From an uncultured Lachnospira sp. (GTDB lineage: Bacteria; Bacillota; Clostridia; Lachnospirales; Lachnospiraceae): a stretch of DNA of 64,000 bases. The notes under the pieces are model-generated. The model saw only the letters and a list, made by a program, of their open reading frames with translations, was not told the origin of the DNA and did no database searches. Within the stretch, counting starts at the first letter, position 1; each line of letters opens with the position of its first letter. Of the stretch, positions 7,393-15,800 are shown piece after piece. The stretch covers positions 53,289 to 117,288 of the forward strand of contig CAJUKN010000009.1 of assembly GCA_910587485.1 (NCBI GenBank), written 5' to 3'. The position numbers were made by a program, and so were the translations under genes.

Positions 7393-8130
7393 TTAAATTT
7401 CTCTATCTTTGCAATAAATACAAATAGCCTGTTTTACAAATTCAGCCGTGCCATCTCCGCCTGCTTTATCAATATTTTGCTTCATGCGCTCATCACAAAC
7501 ATACATCTGACCTAATCCATTCAAAATTTCATCTGTACAATTATAATAATTCTCTGTGATAAATGCCTGCAATTTTCTTATTTTTTCTTGAACCTCTTTT
7601 TCTTCAGGTGAATATTTACGAAGATTTCCCATTTCTGCAAACAAAGAAAGTAATTCATTTGCTATTGCAGTGCGTTCCTCATTGGTTTTTTCTTTTATTT
7701 TTTGTTCATATTCCTTATATGTTTTGGTAGAACCCCATCTTTTCTTAACTTCTTCTGAATATTGTTCAATTTCTGTTTTATCAAAGGCATTAAAATTCAT
7801 TTTATCTACTCCTCCTTTTTGAATGTCGCGAGCAAAAGAAATCAGTTCATCAATATGCTTTCGCTGCAATTCTAACAATTTAATTTGTTGTTTAAGTGCT
7901 TCTTTTTGGTCAAACATCGGGCTGTCAAGGATTGATTTAATTTGCTTTAATGGAAATTGCAATTCACGAAACAGCAAAATATTCTGTAATCGCCTAATTG
8001 CTGTATCATCGTATAAACGATAACCAACTTCTGTTATTTTTGTAGGTTTCAACAAGCCAATCGCATCATAATGGTGCAGTGTCCGAACGCTTACACCAGT
8101 AAGTTTGCTTACCTCATTTACAGTCCGCAT
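7393..8130 (-). CDS. MerR-family regulator with TipAS domain
   Basis: A 245-residue activator: an N-terminal MerR winged helix (MRTVNEVSKLTGVSVRTLHH, then YDAIGLLKP and YRLYDDTAIRRLQNILLFRE), a long dimerisation helix, and a C-terminal TipAS-type ligand domain (about residues 130-245). TipAS proteins bind thiopeptide or other hydrophobic drugs and remodel their own promoter. The start at 8130 has AGGAGG just upstream; the frame from 8166 lacks a site and would run into the promoter. Its promoter has the 19-bp spacer and dyad typical of MerR targets, so autoactivation is likely. The MATE exporter nearby is a possible but unproven target. Confidence 0.9.
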   Translation of the reverse strand: MRTVNEVSKLTGVSVRTLHHYDAIGLLKPTKITEVGYRLYDDTAIRRLQNILLFRELQFPLKQIKSILDSPMFDQKEALKQQIKLLELQRKHIDELISFARDIQKGGVDKMNFNAFDKTEIEQYSEEVKKRWGSTKTYKEYEQKIKEKTNEERTAIANELLSLFAEMGNLRKYSPEEKEVQEKIRKLQAFITENYYNCTDEILNGLGQMYVCDERMKQNIDKAGGDGTAEFVKQAICIYCKDREI

Positions 8131-8157
8131 ATATTCCCTCCTTTCTTGTTTTTCTAT

Positions 8158-8188
8158 AGTGTACACTATGACGTAACGTCAGAGTCAA
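8158..8188 (-). promoter_or_regulatory. MerR-type promoter with 19-bp spacer and operator dyad
   Basis: Minus strand TTGACT (8188-8183) and TACACT (8163-8158) are separated by exactly 19 bases instead of 17. Within the spacer the palindrome TGACGTAACGTCA (8169-8181) is the dyad. This is the classical architecture of promoters twisted open by MerR proteins, and the dyad resembles that known for the TipA/Mta group. Confidence 0.82.
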
Positions 8189-8216
8189 TAGGTATATATT
8201 TTTATTTTTTTATTAT

Positions 8217-8245
8217 CAAACAGATTGCGAATATCCGCTTAACTT
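8217..8245 (+). repeat. IS200/IS605-like end hairpin remnant
   Basis: AGATTGCGAATATCCGCTTAAC matches the hairpin-bearing end seen at 36137-36173 and 60214-60258. It is a short isolated copy. Confidence 0.4.
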
Positions 8246-8318
8246 GATAACAGAATCTTTTTTTGTTATGATTAATTACACAAAAAATTGTTTTATAAAT
8301 TAAATAAAATATAACTGT

Positions 8319-8437
8319 TAATTTATGCCTGCATGTTGCTGACATAAAGCACAAAGTTGTTAAAAAAGCATAAACTTTGAGCCTAAAGCTCTTGTGCAAA
8401 AACAGCACCAAAATACAACACAGAAATGAGGATTAAT
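8319..8437 (+). repeat. Alpha-family intergenic repeat, copy 2
   Basis: Contains ATTTATGCCTGCATGTTGC, ACAAAGTTGTTAAAAAAGC, a GAGC/GCTC hairpin with loop CTAAA, CTTGTGCAAAAACAGC and the tail CACAGAAATGAGGATTAAT, which supplies the Shine-Dalgarno of the next gene. It has the same layout as copy 1 at the cupin gene. Confidence 0.62.
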
Positions 8438-8863
8438 ATGGACGAAAAAAATAATATAACAGAAGAACTGAAAGCACTTCTTGATATATATGATTTTAAT
8501 ATAAATACGCTTTCTAAATATTTACGACTACCCATAGAAGATATAAAAAATCTTTCTGAAGGAAATATTGATTTTTTACCAGAAGAACCAACGTATCGTT
8601 TTGAGCTTTTTAATAAAATTTCTTTCCTCTATCTTAGTGCTGTTGAAGATAAAGATTTGAAATTATGTGCATTTTTAAAAATACTTATTTCTTATCATGG
8701 ACTATCTAAAAAAACAATAGCTAAAATGGCAGGTGTAAACGAAAGTGATATTGCTAAAGTTTTATCAAATCCTCCTAAAAAAGTATCAGAAGAAATAAAA
8801 TATAAGATTGCTGTTACTGTTATGTCATTACGGTTTTTTTTGAAGGATTGTGAACTAGAATGA
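8438..8863 (+). CDS. Hypothetical protein with helix-turn-helix-like segments
   Basis: A 141-residue, helix-rich protein of no recognised family. Two stretches look like HTH motifs: NINTLSKYLRLPIEDIKNLSEG near the N-terminus, and HGLSKKTIAKMAGVNESDIAKVLSNP near the middle, which resembles a Cro/C1-type fold. The start is the ATG at 8438, preceded by GAGG in the alpha tail; the in-frame ATG at 8426 overlaps that tail. It directly precedes the restriction island and could be a regulator, but nothing ties it to those genes. Confidence 0.65.
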   Translation: MDEKNNITEELKALLDIYDFNINTLSKYLRLPIEDIKNLSEGNIDFLPEEPTYRFELFNKISFLYLSAVEDKDLKLCAFLKILISYHGLSKKTIAKMAGVNESDIAKVLSNPPKKVSEEIKYKIAVTVMSLRFFLKDCELE

Positions 8864-8946
8864 TAAATTATTTGATAAACTAATACTAGTACATTATAAT
8901 AATTATATTATTGTAATCAATTAAAAAAAGATGAAATAAGGTTGAA

Positions 8947-8983
8947 AACAATAGAATCTCCATTTTGTAAGGATTCTATTGTT
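8947..8983 (+). terminator. Probable terminator hairpin
   Basis: AACAATAGAATC (8947-8958) pairs with GATTCTATTGTT (8972-8983), a 12-bp stem, about 80 bases after the HTH-like gene. The following sequence is AT-rich but lacks a clean T-run, so function is moderately supported. Confidence 0.5.
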
Positions 8984-9005
8984 ATAAATTATATATTTTA
9001 CTCTG

Positions 9006-9112
9006 TAAGTTATTGTGCAAAAGATTGCTGTGCATAAAAGACTGCTATATAGTCTTGCCAAAACTTGAGCCATTAACTACTCTTAAAAATTAATCCAGTA
9101 TGGAGGATAAGT
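9006..9112 (+). repeat. Beta-family leader repeat, copy 1
   Basis: Reads TAAGTTATTGTGCAAAAG, an AAGACT/AGTCTT hairpin, GCCAAAACTTGAGCCATTAA, AAAAATTAATCCAGT, ATGGAGGATAAGT, then the hsdM ATG. It matches 6115-6208 in front of the MATE gene. A short GTG frame (VQKIAVHKRLLYSLAKT) ends at the same point as the short frame in the other copy. Confidence 0.65.
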
Positions 9113-10618
9113 ATGGCTGTTAATAATAATGCAAATATAGGCTTTGAAAAACAAATTTGGGATGCTGCATGTGTTCTTTGGGGACATATTCCAGCGGCAG
9201 AATACAGAAAGGTGATTATTGGTCTTATATTTCTTCGTTACATTTCAAGTGCTTTTAAAAAACGTTACGAAGAACTTGTTGACGAAGGCGATGGATTTGA
9301 GAATGACCGAGATGCATATACAGAAAATAATATTTTCTTTGTTCCCGAAGATGCTCGTTGGAGTAAAATTTCTTCAGCAGCTCACACACCAGAAATTGGC
9401 ACCGTTATTGATGATGCAATGAGAGCTATTGAAAAAGAAAATGTAACACTTAAAAATGTTCTTCCTAAGAATTATGCAAGTTCTGATTTGGACAAGCGTG
9501 TACTAGGTGATGTTGTTGACCTTTTTACAAATATGGATATGAGTGATACAGAAGAAAATAAAGATTTACTTGGTCGTACATATGAATATTGTATTGCACA
9601 ATTTGCTGCTTATGAAGGTGTCAAAGGCGGCGAATTTTATACACCATCAAGCATTGTTAAAACAATCGTTGCCATTTTGAAACCATTTAAAAATTGTCGC
9701 GTGTATGACCCTTGTTGTGGTTCAGGTGGTATGTTTGTACAAAGTGCAAAATTTATTGAGGCGCACAGCACAACTCGTGGTGAAATGGCTGTTTATGGTC
9801 AAGAATCGAATGCAGATACTTGGAAAATGGCAAAAATGAATATGGCTATTCGTGGAATAGATGCGAACTTTGGCTCATGTCAAGCAGACACTTTTTTTAA
9901 TGATTTACACCCTACCTTAAAAGCTGATTTTATTATGGCTAATCCACCATTTAATCTTTCTAACTGGGGTGCAGACAAGTTAAAAGAAGATGGTCGTTGG
10001 AAATATGGTGTTCCTCCTGCTAATAATGCCAACTATGCTTGGATTCAACATATGATATATCACCTTTCCTCAAATGGAAAAATTGGTCTTGTACTTGCTA
10101 ATGGTGCTTTATCATCTCAAAGCAGCGGTGAAGGTGAAATCCGAAAGAAAATTATTCAAGATGACCTGATAGAAGGTATTGTTGCTTTACCTACTCAACT
10201 TTTTTACAGTGTAACAATTCCTGTTACTCTTTGGTTTATCAGCAATAATAAGAAACAAAAAGGAAAAACACTATTTATTGATGCTCGCAAGATGGGATAT
10301 ATGGTTGACCGTAAACATCGAGATTTTACAGATGACAATATTCAAAAACTTGCAGATATATTTGAAGCATTCCAAAATGGTACTTTGGAAAATGTAAAAG
10401 GATTCTGTGCTGTCTGTGACCTTCAGGAAATTGAAAAGCAAGATTTTATTCTAACTCCCGGCAGATATGTTGGTATTGAAGAAGCTTCTGATGACGGGGA
10501 ACCTTTTGAGGAAAAAATGGGACGATTAACTTCTGAACTTTCAGAAATGTTTGCAAAATCGCATAAATTAGAAGATGAAATACGTAAGAACTTGGGGGCG
10601 ATTGGGTATGAAATATAA
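9113..10618 (+). CDS. hsdM: Type I restriction-modification methyltransferase subunit
   Basis: A 501-residue HsdM, the N6-adenine methyltransferase subunit that methylates host DNA and forms the restriction complex with HsdS and HsdR. The N-terminal HsdM helical domain (residues 8-150) precedes a catalytic domain with the SAM motif VYDPCCGSGGMFVQS and the catalytic motif IV NPPF (MANPPFNLSNWG). The C-terminal helices would contact HsdS. Length is typical. The ATG has GGAGG upstream inside a beta repeat. It overlaps hsdS by 11 bases and starts the island. Confidence 0.96.
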   Translation: MAVNNNANIGFEKQIWDAACVLWGHIPAAEYRKVIIGLIFLRYISSAFKKRYEELVDEGDGFENDRDAYTENNIFFVPEDARWSKISSAAHTPEIGTVIDDAMRAIEKENVTLKNVLPKNYASSDLDKRVLGDVVDLFTNMDMSDTEENKDLLGRTYEYCIAQFAAYEGVKGGEFYTPSSIVKTIVAILKPFKNCRVYDPCCGSGGMFVQSAKFIEAHSTTRGEMAVYGQESNADTWKMAKMNMAIRGIDANFGSCQADTFFNDLHPTLKADFIMANPPFNLSNWGADKLKEDGRWKYGVPPANNANYAWIQHMIYHLSSNGKIGLVLANGALSSQSSGEGEIRKKIIQDDLIEGIVALPTQLFYSVTIPVTLWFISNNKKQKGKTLFIDARKMGYMVDRKHRDFTDDNIQKLADIFEAFQNGTLENVKGFCAVCDLQEIEKQDFILTPGRYVGIEEASDDGEPFEEKMGRLTSELSEMFAKSHKLEDEIRKNLGAIGYEI

Positions 10619-11738
10619 TTGGAGTATAAAAAAACTTTCAGATATAGCATATATTAACCCAAAAGAGAGTATTCCAAAAGGAACGATTGCAAAAAAAATT
10701 CCTATGGACAAACTTCAACCGTTTTGCAGAGATATTCCCGAATATATACTTGAAAAATTTAATGGTGGTTCAAAATTTAGAAATGAAGATACTATAATGG
10801 CTCGTATTACTCCTTGTTTAGAAAATGGAAAAACAGCTAAAGTAAATATTTTAGAAAATAACGAAATTGGTTTTGGTTCAACAGAATATATAGTGTTTCG
10901 AGCAATAGATGGAATAAGTGACAGCAATTATTTATACTATCTAATTTGCAGTCCATTTGTTAGAAATCCTGCAATTAAATCTATGGTTGGTTCATCAGGA
11001 CGTCAACGAGTTCAAACAGATGTTATTAAAAACCTTCAACTTGAAATACCACCATTAGACGAACAAAAAAAAATTGGGAATTTGTTAAAATGTATTGATG
11101 ATAAAATTGAATTGAATATTAAGATGAACAAGAATTTAGAGCAGCAAGCAGCTACATTATATATAAAATATTTTTCACCGAGCATAAATTCAAATGCTAA
11201 TGAAGTAACACTTGATAAGTTTTGCTTGATATTTACAGGAAAGAAAAATTCAAATGCAGCTACATTTAATGGCAAATATAAATTTTTCACCTGTTCACCA
11301 GATGCATTACAAATTGATAGTTATATTTATGATGGAAATGCAATAATTATATCTGGTAATGGCGCATATACAGGAAGAACCCGTTTTTATAGTGGAAAAT
11401 TCGATTTATATCAAAGGACTTATGCCTGCACATTAAAAGATGACTATAATCAAGATTATATTTTCCTATTATATTGGTTTGTAAAATTCAATCTTAGTAA
11501 CAAAATTATGGGAGGCACAAGAGGCTCTGCCATTCCATATATTGTAATGACTGACCTTACAAAGTTCAAATTTGAGTTTAACAAAAAAAAATTTGAAAAT
11601 TATATACCTTTATTTAAATCTATTACAAAACAAATTCAAGCAAATGAACAGGAGAATGAAAAACTCACTATAATACGAGATACTCTTTTACCTAAATTAA
11701 TGTCTGGTGAACTTAATATATCCAATATTAACTTTTAA
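10608..11738 (+). CDS. hsdS: Type I restriction specificity subunit
   Basis: A 376-residue HsdS, which recognises the bipartite target sequence. Two target-recognition domains are visible: the first (about 1-150) begins WSIKKLSDIAYINPKE and ends at the conserved helix PPLDEQKKIGNLLKCIDDKIELN; the second (about 185-350) ends with the weaker repeat FKSITKQIQANEQENEKLTIIRDTLLPKLMSGEL. The start is taken at 10608 (MKYNWSIKK); the longer frame from 10575 lies entirely within hsdM. The 11-base overlap with hsdM implies coupled translation. Recognition sequence cannot be read from the protein. Confidence 0.93.
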   Translation: MKYNWSIKKLSDIAYINPKESIPKGTIAKKIPMDKLQPFCRDIPEYILEKFNGGSKFRNEDTIMARITPCLENGKTAKVNILENNEIGFGSTEYIVFRAIDGISDSNYLYYLICSPFVRNPAIKSMVGSSGRQRVQTDVIKNLQLEIPPLDEQKKIGNLLKCIDDKIELNIKMNKNLEQQAATLYIKYFSPSINSNANEVTLDKFCLIFTGKKNSNAATFNGKYKFFTCSPDALQIDSYIYDGNAIIISGNGAYTGRTRFYSGKFDLYQRTYACTLKDDYNQDYIFLLYWFVKFNLSNKIMGGTRGSAIPYIVMTDLTKFKFEFNKKKFENYIPLFKSITKQIQANEQENEKLTIIRDTLLPKLMSGELNISNINF

Positions 11739-11755
11739 ACTGTTAATTTATTATG

Positions 11756-11784
11756 TTGATACATATACACATATTTGCTATAAT
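11756..11784 (+). promoter_or_regulatory. Promoter of the small hydrophobic peptide mRNA
   Basis: TTGATA (11756-11761), 17 bases, TATAAT (11779-11784). Transcription would begin near 11791 and produce a leader of about 105 bases before the peptide ATG. Confidence 0.75.
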
Positions 11785-11793
11785 TCTTTTATG

Positions 11794-11823
11794 GGTACTG
11801 CCATAACGGTAGGCGGTTAGTCC
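11794..11823 (+). repeat. Left inverted repeat of the small toxin locus
   Basis: The segment from GGTACTGCC to GCGGTTAGTCC is an imperfect reverse complement of 12043-12067. Each copy lies at the predicted 5' end of one of two convergent transcripts, so their first 25-30 bases are almost the same sequence. Confidence 0.65.
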
Positions 11824-11896
11824 TTCAACGGAGGACTTTGACCTCCGATTACATAGAAATCTGCTTGCAGAAATCTTAAAAAGGAGGATATTGCTT

Positions 11897-11995
11897 ATGC
11901 TCACCATCGAAAGTTTGATTGCTGTTATTAGCTTATGTTTGACATGCTTTAGTCTTGGCTATTCGATTGGTAAAAATAGCAAGACACAAAAATAA
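11897..11995 (+). CDS. Small hydrophobic peptide, putative type I toxin
   Basis: A 32-residue peptide starting MLTIESLIAVISLCLTCFSL and ending YSIGKNSKTQK: one predicted membrane helix (about residues 3-24) with a charged polar tail, the pattern of Fst/TxpA/BsrG-like and so-called holin-like toxins that insert in the host membrane. AAGGAGG at 11881-11887 is a strong Shine-Dalgarno. A hairpin (CGGAGG 11829-11834 with CCTCCG 11842-11847) in the leader offers a CCTCC that could also pair with that site. A convergent promoter and terminator suggest an antisense RNA. It lies between hsdS and the DinJ/YafQ pair. Toxicity is inferred. Confidence 0.72.
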   Translation: MLTIESLIAVISLCLTCFSLGYSIGKNSKTQK

Positions 11996-12024
11996 CCGCC
12001 CAAGCCTGCAAACTTAGCGGTTAT
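11992..12024. terminator. Bidirectional terminator shared by convergent RNAs
   Basis: ATAACCGC (11992-11999) pairs with GCGGTTAT (12017-12024), an 8-bp stem. On the plus strand CTTT follows; on the minus strand TTTTTG follows. The stem begins at the stop codon of the peptide gene. Confidence 0.68.
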
Positions 12025-12042
12025 CTTTAACCAATATAATGC

Positions 12043-12067
12043 GGACTAACCGTCTATCGGTAGTACC
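12043..12067 (-). repeat. Right inverted repeat of the small toxin locus
   Basis: On the minus strand GGTACTACCGATAGACGG runs into TTAGTCC, nearly matching the left copy at 11794-11823. The pair could form a panhandle in a read-through transcript, or could mark the ends of a transposed cassette. Confidence 0.62.
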
Positions 12068-12079
12068 TTTTATATTGTT

Positions 12080-12108
12080 ATATTACCATTCATTTACTTA
12101 TATGTCAA
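12080..12108 (-). promoter_or_regulatory. Antisense RNA promoter
   Basis: Minus strand TTGACA (12108-12103), 17 bases, TAATAT (12085-12080). It is stronger at -35 than the peptide promoter and points back across the locus. Confidence 0.7.
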
Positions 12109-12193
12109 TTAAATTACCACTCTAAATTATTATTTACTATAGATTATAGGTTTTCTTATGTCTAAAAGGAAAAAGAAAGAAACTAAACAAACA

Positions 12194-12222
12194 TTGCCTC
12201 TACATTACTTATATGTTACAAT
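12194..12222 (+). promoter_or_regulatory. Promoter of the dinJ-yafQ genes
   Basis: TTGCCT (12194-12199), 17 bases, TACAAT (12217-12222), 28 bases before the antitoxin ATG. It could also drive hsdR, which follows yafQ on the same strand. Confidence 0.6.
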
Positions 12223-12250
12223 ATCACTATAAACTCAATGGAGGTGCAAT

Positions 12251-12514
12251 ATGGCTACATTACAAATTCGTGTTGATGATGTCTTAAAAAAACAAGCAGA
12301 TGCTTTATTTTCCAGTCTTGGTTTAGATACCTCAACAGCAATACGCATTTTTTTAAATGCAGCTATTGAAAATGAAGGTATCCCGTTTTCGGTTCAGCAT
12401 AAAGCAATCTCTTATTCTCTTCAAGAAGCTATTTATGACAGCAGATTGCGAAGAAATCTTAACGGACCTTTCGATAATGCTGAAGAAGCCGTTTCCTCTA
12501 TGTTGGAGGATTGA
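12251..12514 (+). CDS. RelB/DinJ-family antitoxin
   Basis: An 87-residue antitoxin. The N-terminus MATLQIRVDDVLKKQADALF begins a ribbon-helix-helix DNA-binding domain, and SSLGLDTSTAIRIFLNAAIENEGIPF is the RelB/DinJ signature; the C-terminal half would wrap and neutralise the toxin and is labile to proteolysis. GGAGG precedes the ATG. The toxin gene begins three bases after the stop, the normal arrangement, and the complex usually represses its own promoter. Confidence 0.92.
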   Translation: MATLQIRVDDVLKKQADALFSSLGLDTSTAIRIFLNAAIENEGIPFSVQHKAISYSLQEAIYDSRLRRNLNGPFDNAEEAVSSMLED

Positions 12515-12517
12515 CAC

Positions 12518-12796
12518 ATGTACAAAATTGTTTATACCAATCGCATGAAAAAAGATACTAAACTGATGAAAAAAAGAGGCAAGGACATAACAAAACTTGT
12601 TAATGTGCTTTCATTACTTGCAAGTGGAAATCCTCTGCCTATCCAATACAAAGACCATCAATTAACGGGTAATCTTCAAGATTTTAGAGAATGTCATATA
12701 GAACCAGATTGGTTACTTATGTACCAAATTTATGAAGATACCCTTGTCCTTTCTGCCACCGCAACTGGTACACACTCTGATTTGTTTGGAAAATAA
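12518..12796 (+). CDS. YafQ-family mRNA interferase toxin
   Basis: A 92-residue RelE-superfamily endoribonuclease that cleaves mRNA in the ribosome. The family signature is complete: KDHQLTGNLQDFRECHIEPDWLLMYQI and the C-terminal ATGTHSDLFGK, containing the His, Asp, His and Phe positions known to be required in E. coli YafQ. It follows the DinJ-like antitoxin by three bases. Its place inside the restriction operon, between hsdS and hsdR, could stabilise the island by addiction. Confidence 0.93.
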   Translation: MYKIVYTNRMKKDTKLMKKRGKDITKLVNVLSLLASGNPLPIQYKDHQLTGNLQDFRECHIEPDWLLMYQIYEDTLVLSATATGTHSDLFGK

Positions 12797-12840
12797 TAGC
12801 TTTTTCAAATTATCAATAATTACCAAAGGAGGAACAATTA

Positions 12841-15800
12841 ATGCCAGGACTATATACAGAAGCCAATTACGAAAGTTCTATAATTGAACTATTCAGAAAT
12901 GATTTGGAATATGAATACGCATATGGTCCAGATATTGAAAGAGATTTTTATAGTCCATTATATGAAGAAGTATTAAAAGACTCTTTATACAATCTAAATA
13001 AAGAACTTCCAAGTGATGCTATTCAAGATGCATTATTCAAACTCAAAAACGTTGAAAATGGCGAACTTATCCAAAAAAATGCTATCTTTATGGACTATCT
13101 GCAAAATGGTATTCCTGTTCGATATGTTAAAAATAATGAAGAACATTTTGCAATCGTTTATCTTGTAGATTATAAAAATCCAAACAACAACTCTTTCATT
13201 ATAGCTAACCAATGGACTTTTATTGAAAATAGTAATAAACGACCTGATATACTTTTATTCCTTAATGGTCTTCCAGTTGTATTAATGGAACTTAAATCTC
13301 CTTCTCGTGAAGAAACCGATGCTTGTGAAGCCTATAAACAACTTCGCAATTATATGATTGAAATTCCATCTATGTTTATTTATAACGCTATTTGTGTTAT
13401 AAGCGACCAACTAACTTCTAAAGCAGGTACCATTACTTCTGGAGAAGACCGTTTTATGGAATGGAAAACAAAAGATGGAAGTTATGAAAATACACAATTT
13501 GCACAATTTGATACATTTTTTGAAGGTATATTCCAAAAGGAACGATTGCTTGATATTATAAAGAACTTTATCTGCTTTTCTAATGAAGGGATTAACGCTT
13601 ACAAAATCCTTGCTGGATATCACCAATATTTTGCAGTAAAAAAAGCGATTGAATCCACCAAACATGCAACTGTAACAGATGGCAAGGGTGGCGTATTTTG
13701 GCATACACAAGGCAGTGGTAAGTCGTTGTCTATGGTCTTTTATGCTCATTTGCTTCAAGAAGCATTAGATAGCCCTACCATTGTTGTTCTAACAGATAGA
13801 AACGACCTTGACAATCAACTTTACAGCCAATTTGCTAAATGCAAAGAATTTCTTAGACAAGAGCCTATGCACGCTGAAAGCAGAGAACATTTAAAAAATA
13901 TGCTTGCAGGCAGACAAGCAAATGGTATTATATTTACGACCATGCAAAAATTTGAGGAATCTTTTGATATGCTCTCTGATAGAAGAAATATTATAGTAAT
14001 GGCTGATGAAGCACATCGTGGACAATATGGACTTGCTGAAAAATTTAAAATCACAAAGAATGAAGACGGCGAGGAGGTCACAAAACGCGTTGTTGGTACT
14101 GCTCGTATCATTCGCAACAGCTTACCTAATGCTACATATATTGGATTTACTGGAACTCCTATCTCCTCCGCTGATAGAAACACACGTGAAATATTTGGTG
14201 ATTACATTGATATTTATGATATGACACAGGCAGTTGAAGACGGAGCTACGCGTTTTGTATATTATGAAAGTCGTGTTATTAAATTGAATCTTGATAAAGA
14301 TTCCCTACAACTTATTGATGCTGAATATGATAGAATGGCAGTCAATGCAGATGCCAAAGTAATTGAAAAAAGTAAACATAAACTCGGACAGATTGAATCA
14401 ATACTTGGCAACAAGCAAACCATTCACTCTCTAGTCTGTGATATTCTTGACCATTACGAAAATAGCCGTCAACATTTACTTACTGGTAAAGCAATGATTG
14501 TTGCATATTCCAGACCAATTGCTATAAAAATTTATAATCATATTTTAGACCTTCGCCCTACTTGGAAAGAAAAAGTAGGTATTGTAATGACGTCAGATAA
14601 CAAAGACCCTGAAGAATGGCGACAGCTTATTGGCAACAAACATCATAAAGACGAACTTGCCAAAAAATTTAAAGATAACAATAGTCCAATGAAGATTGCA
14701 ATCGTTGTCGATATGTGGCTTACTGGCTTTGATGTTCCATCACTTGCCACAATGTATGTATATAAGCCAATGTCTGGACATAATCTTATGCAGGCTATCG
14801 CTCGTGTAAATCGTGTTTTTGGCGACAAAGAAGGCGGACTTGTTGTTGATTATGTTGGTATTGCTTCTGCTCTTAAACAAGCAATGAACGATTATACTAC
14901 TCGTGACAAAAAAAATTATGGTGATATGGATATCGCAAAAACGGCATATTTAAAATTTCTTGAAAAACTTTCTATATGCAAAGATGTATTTCATAAATAT
15001 GATTATTCAAAATTTACTATAAGCAGTGACCTTGAACGAGCAAAAATAATTAGTGGTGCAGTCAATTTTATTATTGCAAGAGAACACCAAAAAGAAAAGG
15101 ATATATTTGTCAAAGAAGCGCTTATGCTTCATCAAGCATTATCCCTGTGTTCTTCTCTTGTTGATGAAACCATGCGATTTGAAGCTGCTTTCTTTGAAGC
15201 TATAAGGGTTTTGGTTCTCCGATTAATGAACACTGGTGCTAACAAAAAAATTTCGCTTCCAGAAATGAATACTCGCATTAATGAACTTTTAAAACAAAGT
15301 ATTAAAAGTAATGGTGTTATCAATCTATTTTCTGATATTAAAGAAGAATTTTCTTTATTTGACCCTAAATTTCTTCAAGAAATATCAAAAATGAAAGAAA
15401 AAAATCTTGCTGTTGAATTGTTAAGAAAACTGATTGCTGAACAAGTATCTGTTTATCGTAAAACCAATATAGTAAAATCAGAAAAATTTAGCGAGATTAT
15501 GCAGCGTTCATTAAATGCTTACTTAAATGGTATGCTTACCAATGAAGAAGTTATTGAAGAAATGCTCAAATTAGCAAAGCAAATTGTAGCAGCTCAAAAA
15601 GAAGGAGAACAACTCGGTTTAACAGATGATGAGCTTGCTTTTTACGATGCATTGACAAAACCACAAGCCATTAAGGATTTTTATAAAAATGATGAATTAA
15701 TTGCTATAACAAAAGAACTGACAGATACACTAAAAAAGAACAAAACAATAGATTGGCAAAAACGTGAATCGGCAAGAGCAAAAATGCGTATGCTTATTAA

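Larger units (their letters stand above)
11985..12073 (-). ncRNA. Predicted antisense RNA of the type I locus
   Basis: A minus-strand promoter at 12108-12080 should start transcription near 12073, and a terminator stem at 12024-11992 followed by TTTTT on the minus strand would end it near 11985. The RNA of about 85-90 nt would overlap the 3' end of the peptide mRNA, as in TxpA/RatA and BsrG/SR4 systems. No transcript has been observed; the call rests on promoter and terminator geometry. Confidence 0.55.

Noticed and set aside
8202..8411. Minus-strand 69-codon frame
   Set aside because: Antisense to an alpha repeat and to the MerR upstream region; no ribosome site.
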